Shown: in pieces, positions 22,367-27,243 of the stretch
Position numbering within the stretch: the first letter of the stretch is position 1
Layout: every line of letters starts with the position of its first letter
NCBI GenBank assembly: GCA_905214905.1
Contig: CAJMNK010000023.1
Span: 1-27,243, forward strand
DNA: 27,243 nt
Direction of reading: 5' to 3'
Origin: an uncultured bacterium
GTDB taxonomy: Bacteria > Actinomycetota > Coriobacteriia > Coriobacteriales > Coriobacteriaceae
Translations under genes and position numbers: made by a program
Notes under the pieces: model-generated
The model's database searches: none
Told to the model about the DNA's origin: nothing
The model's input: the letters and a program-made list of their open reading frames with translations, nothing else

Positions 22367-24397
22367 GTGGCAAACGAAAACGATTACGATGGCGGCGAGA
22401 TTAAGATTCTCGAAGGTCTCGAGGCCGTTCGTAAGCGCCCGGGCATGTACATTGGCTCGACGAGCGCCAGCGGTCTTCATCACCTGGTGTGGGAGATCGT
22501 TGACAACTCCGTCGACGAGGCCATGGCCGGTTTCTGCACCGAGATCCAGGTGACGGTCCACGCCGACAACTCCATCACGGTCGTCGACAACGGGCGCGGC
22601 ATCCCCGTCGACGAGCACCCTGTTAAAAAGATCCCGACGCTCGAGGTCGTCATGACGATCTTGCACGCCGGCGGTAAGTTCGATAACTCGGCCTATAAGG
22701 TCTCGGGCGGCCTGCACGGCGTGGGCATCTCCGTCGTCAACGCACTGTCCAAGCGCGTGGTCGTTCAGGTTCGTCGCGATGGCAACACCTACGAGATGGA
22801 GTTCTCGCGCGGCAAGACCGTAAAGAAAATGGAGGTCGTGGGCACCTCGGATTCGACGGGTACCACCGTCACCTTCTGGCCCGACGACGAGATCTTCGAG
22901 ACCTGCATCTACGATTTCGATACGCTGCACAACCGCCTGCAGGAGACGGCGTTCCTCAATAAGAACCTCAAAATCGTGCTGACCGACGAGCGCGAGGCGA
23001 CTCCTCATGTGGAGGAGTTTTGCTATGCCGGCGGCATCATCGACTTCGTCAAGTTCCTCAACGAGGGCAAGGACGTCCCCGAGGCCTTTAAGGAGCCCAT
23101 CTACATCGAGGGCAAATCGGACCCGGACGCGCCTGTCGCCAAGATGGGCGAGGTCGAGGTTTCCCTGCAGTGGAATAGCGGCTACGGCGAGAACGTCATG
23201 TCGTTTGCCAACGACATCTACACTCCCGAGGGCGGCATGCACCTTGAGGGCTTCCGCACCGCGCTCACCCGCGTGATCAACGACTATGCGCGCAAGCAGA
23301 ACCTGCTCAAGGAAAAAGACGCCAACCTGACCGGCGACGATGTGCGCGAGGGCCTATCGGCCGTTATCTCGGTCAAACTGCCCGATCCGCAGTTTGAGGG
23401 CCAGACCAAGGCCAAGCTCGGCAGCTCCTATATGCGCGCGCTGACACTCAAGATCGTGACCGACGGCCTCGCCGATTACCTCGAGGAACATCCCAAGCCC
23501 GCTCGCGAGATCGTCAAGAAGGCTCAACAGGCCTGCAAGGCGCGCAACGCCGCCCGCAAGGCGCGCGAGGCGACCCGCCGCAAGAGCCTGCTCGAGACGG
23601 CGTCCCTGCCCGGTAAGCTCGCCGACTGCTCGGTACGTGATGCCGAGCTGACTGAGCTCTTTATCGTAGAGGGCGACTCGGCAGGCGGTTCGGCCAAGGA
23701 CGGCCGTCGCCGAGACATCCAGGCGATTCTGCCCCTGCGCGGCAAGATTTTGAACGTCGAGCGCGTGGGCGACCACCGCGCGTTCTCGAGCGACACCATC
23801 CAGTCGCTGATTACCGCGATCGGCTGCGGCGTTACGACGAGTGCCGGCGACGGCGGCGACTTTGATATCACCAAGGCGCGTTACCACAAGATCATCATCA
23901 TGACCGATGCAGACGTCGACGGTGCGCATATCCGCATCCTGCTGCTGACGTTCTTCTACAAGTACATGCGCCCGCTGATTGACGCCGGCTACGTGTACGT
24001 CGCGTGCCCGCCCATCTTTGGCATTAAGGTGCGCAACAAGATCCACTACGTGTATCCCAACGGCCGCCAGCCCGAAGACGAGATCTTGCGCGACACCATC
24101 CAGAGTCTGGGCCTGAACCCCGACGACAACGACGAGGACGGCAAGGCCAAGGACGGCAAGATCACCAAGAAGCGCAAGGGCTATACCGTCCAGCGCTACA
24201 AGGGCCTGGGCGAGATGGACCCCAAGCAGCTTGCCTCGACGACGATGGACCCCAAGACTCGCATCCTACAGCGCGTGTCGATCGAGGACGCCGTGGTGGC
24301 GGACCGCGCCGTGCGCGAACTGATGGGTTCCGAAGTCGGCTATCGCCGCGAGTACATCGAGAAGCACGCCCACGACGCGCGCTTCCTTGATGCCTAG
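22367..24397 (+). CDS. gyrB: DNA gyrase subunit B
   Basis: Encodes 676 residues from GTG at 22367, preceded by GAAGGAGG. The GHKL ATPase site has EIVDNSVDEA (N47 region), DNGRGIPV (75-82) and GGLHGVG (114-120). The transducer domain follows. The TOPRIM domain has EGDSAGG (435-441) and TDADVDGAH with acidic residues D514, D516 and D518. The C-terminal segment has QRYKGLGEMDPKQL and ends EKHAHDARFLDA. A charged Lys/Asp-rich insert of about 30 residues lies just before QRYKGLGEM, longer than in many Gram-positive GyrB. With GyrA it introduces negative supercoils using ATP. The gene has its own transcription start after the terminator at 22288-22317 and is followed by a long inverted repeat before gyrA. 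Confidence 0.97.
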   Translation: MANENDYDGGEIKILEGLEAVRKRPGMYIGSTSASGLHHLVWEIVDNSVDEAMAGFCTEIQVTVHADNSITVVDNGRGIPVDEHPVKKIPTLEVVMTILHAGGKFDNSAYKVSGGLHGVGISVVNALSKRVVVQVRRDGNTYEMEFSRGKTVKKMEVVGTSDSTGTTVTFWPDDEIFETCIYDFDTLHNRLQETAFLNKNLKIVLTDEREATPHVEEFCYAGGIIDFVKFLNEGKDVPEAFKEPIYIEGKSDPDAPVAKMGEVEVSLQWNSGYGENVMSFANDIYTPEGGMHLEGFRTALTRVINDYARKQNLLKEKDANLTGDDVREGLSAVISVKLPDPQFEGQTKAKLGSSYMRALTLKIVTDGLADYLEEHPKPAREIVKKAQQACKARNAARKAREATRRKSLLETASLPGKLADCSVRDAELTELFIVEGDSAGGSAKDGRRRDIQAILPLRGKILNVERVGDHRAFSSDTIQSLITAIGCGVTTSAGDGGDFDITKARYHKIIIMTDADVDGAHIRILLLTFFYKYMRPLIDAGYVYVACPPIFGIKVRNKIHYVYPNGRQPEDEILRDTIQSLGLNPDDNDEDGKAKDGKITKKRKGYTVQRYKGLGEMDPKQLASTTMDPKTRILQRVSIEDAVVADRAVRELMGSEVGYRREYIEKHAHDARFLDA

Positions 24398-24499
24398 CTT
24401 TCCCAGGCACCCCATCTTGCCCTTCAGGATTTCGGGCGCCGCACGCAAGGCGTGCGCCCTCATCCTTCAGGGCAACCTGGGGCACCTGGAAAACCTAGG
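24393..24499. repeat. 107-base imperfect inverted repeat between gyrB and gyrA
   Basis: Eight paired blocks nest about a 3-base loop (24447-24449). From outside in they are CCTAG/CTAGG, TTT/AAA, CCAGG/CCTGG, CCCCA/TGGGG, TTGCCCT/AGGGCAA, AGGAT/ATCCT, GGGC/GCCC and GCACGC/GCGTGC, about 40 bp. They are separated by small, mostly symmetric internal loops of 1-3 bases. The outer arm includes the gyrB stop codon. No U-tract follows, so it is not a standard terminator. Confidence 0.85.
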
Positions 24500-24531
24500 A
24501 GGGTTATCCGGCATTCCCGGTAATCCGTCTC

Positions 24532-24556
24532 CGTGGTAGGGAACTAATGGACCACG
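24532..24556. repeat. Short hairpin in the gyrA leader
   Basis: CGTGGT (24532-24537) and ACCACG (24551-24556) can pair across a 13-base loop, 8 bases before the gyrA ribosome site. With the 107-base repeat, most of the 178-base gyrB-gyrA gap is potentially structured. Confidence 0.5.
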
Positions 24557-24575
24557 CAAACCATGAGGAGGTAAC

Positions 24576-27243
24576 GTGGCAGACGATATCAACAATAACG
24601 AGGGTGTGGGCGAGGCCGGCGATGCCGGCATGCCCGATGATCTGAAGCGCCTGCTCGCCCGTGCTGAGCAGGGCGAGGACGGCGATCCGGACGCCTATAA
24701 CCCCGATGCCGATGATGATGAGGAAGAGGACGACGACGGCGAGCTCGAGGAGAGCTTTGGCGAAGTCGACCGTGGCGCCTCGGCCGGCGAGGATATCAAC
24801 GGTGGCCAGCTCCAGATTTCGGAGTTCGGCCGCGAGATGAAGCAGTCGTTCATCGAGTACTCGATGTCGGTCATCACGGCGCGCGCCCTGCCGGACGTGC
24901 GCGACGGCTTAAAGCCGGTGCACCGCCGCATCCTGTACGCCATGAACGAGAGCGGCATCTACCCCAACCGTCCGCACAAGAAGTCGGCCTGGACGGTCGG
25001 CGAAGTTATCGGTAAGTACCATCCGCACGGCGACTCCGCGGTCTATGAGGCCATGGTTCGCCTGGCGCAGTGGTTCTCCATGCGCACGCCGCTCATTGAC
25101 GGTCACGGCAACTTCGGCAACATCGACGGCGACGGCGCCGCCGCCATGCGTTACACCGAGAGCCGCCTGGCAAAGCCTGCCATGGAGCTCCTGCGTGACC
25201 TACAGAAGGACACCGTCGACTGGCAGCCCAACTACGACGAGTCGCTCGCCGAGCCCCAGGCGCTGCCCGCGCGTTTCCCCAACCTGCTGGTCAACGGCAG
25301 CCAGGGCATCGCCGTCGGCATGGCCACCAACATCGCCCCGCACAACCTCACCGAGGCGATCGAGGCCACCTGCTACCTGATCGACAACCCCGACGCCACC
25401 GTCGACGAGCTCATGCAGATCATGCCCGGTCCGGACTTCCCCACCGGTGCCATCATCATGGGCAGTGCCGGCATTAAGCAGAGCTACGAGACCGGCCGCG
25501 GCTCCATCACCGTGCGCGCCAAGGCTCATGTGGAGTCCACCAAGACCGGCCGTAGCCGCCTGGTCTTTACCGAGATTCCCTACATGGTCAACAAAGGCAC
25601 CCTGCAGGAGAAGATCGCCCAGCTCGTCAACGATAAGCGCATCGAGGGTATCTCGGATATGCGCGATGAGTCCAACCAGAAGGGTATCCGTCTGGTCATC
25701 GAACTCAAGAAGGGCGTCATTCCGCAGGTCGTGCTCAACAATCTGTATAAGTACACCTCGCTGCAGACGACCTTTGGCGCCAACAACCTGGCACTTGTCA
25801 ACGGCGTTCCCAAATGCCTGAGCCTGCGCGAGACGCTGCAGCACTACATCGACCACCAGGTCGACGTCGTCACCCGCCGCACCCGCTTCGACCTTAAAAA
25901 GGCCCAGGCGCGTGCCCATATCCTCGAGGGCTACCTGATGGCTCTCGACCATATCGACGAGGTCATCAGCATCATCCGCTCCTCGCAGACCGACTCTGAG
26001 GCCAGCAGCCGCCTGATCGAGCGCTTTGGCTTTACGCCCGAGCAGACCACGGCCATCCTCGAGATGAAGCTGCGCCGCCTGACCGGCCTGGAGCGCGACA
26101 AGATTCAGGAGGAGCTGGACGGCTTGCGCCGCGCCATCGCCTACTACGAGGACCTGCTGGCGCACGAGGAGAAGATCCTGGGCGTCATCAAGGAAGAGAT
26201 GCGCGAGATCTCCAAGAAGTTCGGCGACAAGCGCCGCACCGAGATCAGCCATGTGGAGAAGGACCTGGACGTCGAAGACCTGATTGCCGACGAGGACATG
26301 GTCGTGACCATCACCCACACCGGCTATGTCAAGCGCATCCCGGTGGCCGCCTACCGCGCCCAGAAGCGCGGCGGCAAGGGTGTGTCGGGCGTCAACCTCA
26401 AAGAGGACGACGTTATCGACGAGATGTTTATCGCGTCCACGCACGAGTACGTGCTGTTCTTCTCGAGCAAGGGCAAGGTCTATCGCCTGAAGGTGCACGA
26501 GCTGCCGGTGGGTACGCGCCAGGCGCGCGGCACCGCGATCGTCAACCTGTTGCCTTTCGAGGAGGGCGAGAAGATTGCGAGTGTCATCAGCTGCCGCGAG
26601 TTCCCCGCCGACGAGTATCTGATGTTTGCCACCAAGAGCGGCATGGTCAAGAAGACCGTGATGAGCGCCTACGACCGTAGCCGCCGTGATGGCCTGATCG
26701 CCATCAACCTGAGGGACGACGACGCGCTGCTCGCTGTACGCCGCGTGCGTGAGGGTGACAAGATCATCATGGCAACCACCGCGGGCAAGGCGATTATGTT
26801 CCCCGAGGACCAGGTGCGCGCCACCGGTCGCGATACCAGCGGCGTCCGCGGCATTGGCATGAAGGATGGCGTGAGCGTTTTGGGTATGGAGGTTACCAAC
26901 GGCAATGGTGACCTGTTTGTCATTACCGAGCGCGGCTACGGCAAGCGCACGCCGGTTGCGGACTACCCGGAGCAGAACCGCGGCGGCCAGGGCGTCTACA
27001 CCATCCAGATGACCGAGCGCAAGGGTAACCTCGCAGCCATGAAGACGGTGGGTCCGCAGCATGAGCTGTTTATCGTGACGGAGGGTGCGACGGTCATTCG
27101 CGTCAAGACCGACGAGATCAGCCAAACCGGTCGCGCCACCCAGGGCGTCAAGATGATGACCGTCGACGACAACGACCGTGTATGCGCCGTAGCCCGCATG
27201 ACAGCAGCCAAGGAAAAGCCCGAAGGCGAAGCCGCAGAAGACA
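24576..27243 (+). CDS. gyrA: DNA gyrase subunit A, 3' end outside window
   Basis: 889 codons are visible from GTG at 24576, which has GAGGAGG 5 bases upstream; no stop is reached. About 80 acidic N-terminal residues (with a DADDDEEEDDDGE stretch at 44-56) precede the usual start at QISEFGREMKQSF. The breakage-reunion domain has KPVHRRILYAM (113-123), HPHGDSAVYEA (149-159; S154 and E158 at the quinolone-sensitive positions, both unmutated types) and the catalytic Y193 in AMRYTE. The C-terminal beta-pinwheel begins with the GyrA box QKRGGKG (596-602). The last visible residues (KEKPEGEAAED) look like the start of a charged tail, so little is missing. It forms the A2B2 gyrase with GyrB encoded just upstream. 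Confidence 0.96.
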   Translation, partial: MADDINNNEGVGEAGDAGMPDDLKRLLARAEQGEDGDPDAYNPDADDDEEEDDDGELEESFGEVDRGASAGEDINGGQLQISEFGREMKQSFIEYSMSVITARALPDVRDGLKPVHRRILYAMNESGIYPNRPHKKSAWTVGEVIGKYHPHGDSAVYEAMVRLAQWFSMRTPLIDGHGNFGNIDGDGAAAMRYTESRLAKPAMELLRDLQKDTVDWQPNYDESLAEPQALPARFPNLLVNGSQGIAVGMATNIAPHNLTEAIEATCYLIDNPDATVDELMQIMPGPDFPTGAIIMGSAGIKQSYETGRGSITVRAKAHVESTKTGRSRLVFTEIPYMVNKGTLQEKIAQLVNDKRIEGISDMRDESNQKGIRLVIELKKGVIPQVVLNNLYKYTSLQTTFGANNLALVNGVPKCLSLRETLQHYIDHQVDVVTRRTRFDLKKAQARAHILEGYLMALDHIDEVISIIRSSQTDSEASSRLIERFGFTPEQTTAILEMKLRRLTGLERDKIQEELDGLRRAIAYYEDLLAHEEKILGVIKEEMREISKKFGDKRRTEISHVEKDLDVEDLIADEDMVVTITHTGYVKRIPVAAYRAQKRGGKGVSGVNLKEDDVIDEMFIASTHEYVLFFSSKGKVYRLKVHELPVGTRQARGTAIVNLLPFEEGEKIASVISCREFPADEYLMFATKSGMVKKTVMSAYDRSRRDGLIAINLRDDDALLAVRRVREGDKIIMATTAGKAIMFPEDQVRATGRDTSGVRGIGMKDGVSVLGMEVTNGNGDLFVITERGYGKRTPVADYPEQNRGGQGVYTIQMTERKGNLAAMKTVGPQHELFIVTEGATVIRVKTDEISQTGRATQGVKMMTVDDNDRVCAVARMTAAKEKPEGEAAED

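Noticed and set aside
24547..24643. Small upstream frame from ATG 24547 overlapping the gyrA start
   Set aside because: No ribosome site of its own and no conserved features; likely chance.
25200..27125. 641-codon minus-strand frame opposite gyrA
   Set aside because: GyrA motifs (catalytic Tyr, GyrA box) on the plus strand explain the sequence; the antisense frame arises from codon bias.

Overview
The window is a chromosomal replication-origin region of a moderately GC-rich Gram-positive bacterium. The order rpmH-rnpA-yidD-yidC-jag-rsmG-parA-parB on one side and dnaA-dnaN-recF-dciA-gyrB-gyrA on the other, with the two arms diverging from the rpmH/dnaA gap, is typical of Actinomycetota. Base composition, lack of mnmE/mnmG between jag and rsmG, tandem WYL regulators and protein style suggest class Coriobacteriia (Collinsella-like). 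That placement is inference from memory of the families, not from a search.

Layout. Positions 1-3465 (minus strand): a small membrane protein and a large M28-peptidase-like membrane protein whose catalytic fold is split by a disordered insert of about 670 residues. Positions 3664-5590 (plus): two overlapping WYL-domain regulators. Positions 5587-9440 (minus): ddl and a dinG exonuclease-helicase. Positions 9526-10578 (plus): rlmN. Positions 10777-13591 (minus): rsmG, parA, parB and a small membrane protein, with three perfect parS sites between parA and rsmG. Positions 13688-15816 (minus): rpmH-rnpA-yidD-yidC-jag. Positions 16162-19254 (plus): a GHKL-ATPase/winged-helix gene followed directly by dnaA. 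Positions 19493-27243 (plus): dnaN, recF, dciA, gyrB and gyrA, the last running off the end of the window.

The origin appears bipartite. DnaA-box-like 9-mers of the form TTTTC(A/G)ACA lie both upstream of the GHKL gene (about 16011-16099) and between dnaA and dnaN (19270-19360). Just before dnaN a box-like 9-mer is followed by five trinucleotide steps (CTA/TTA) that match a DnaA-trio unwinding element, then an AT-rich stretch. The usual box TTATCCACA was not seen in these two gaps, and the DnaA signature helix is altered (FGNRNHSTV instead of the common FGGRDHTTV), so protein and site may have changed together.

The best candidate for something undescribed is the GHKL-ATPase/Gln-Pro-rich linker/winged-helix protein encoded inside the origin, 15 bases upstream of dnaA. 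Other points of note are the split M28 protein with an apparently missing catalytic glutamate, the small membrane protein overlapping parB, the regular 39-base spacing of parS sites, a 107-base imperfect palindrome between gyrB and gyrA, and an acidic N-terminal extension on GyrA.
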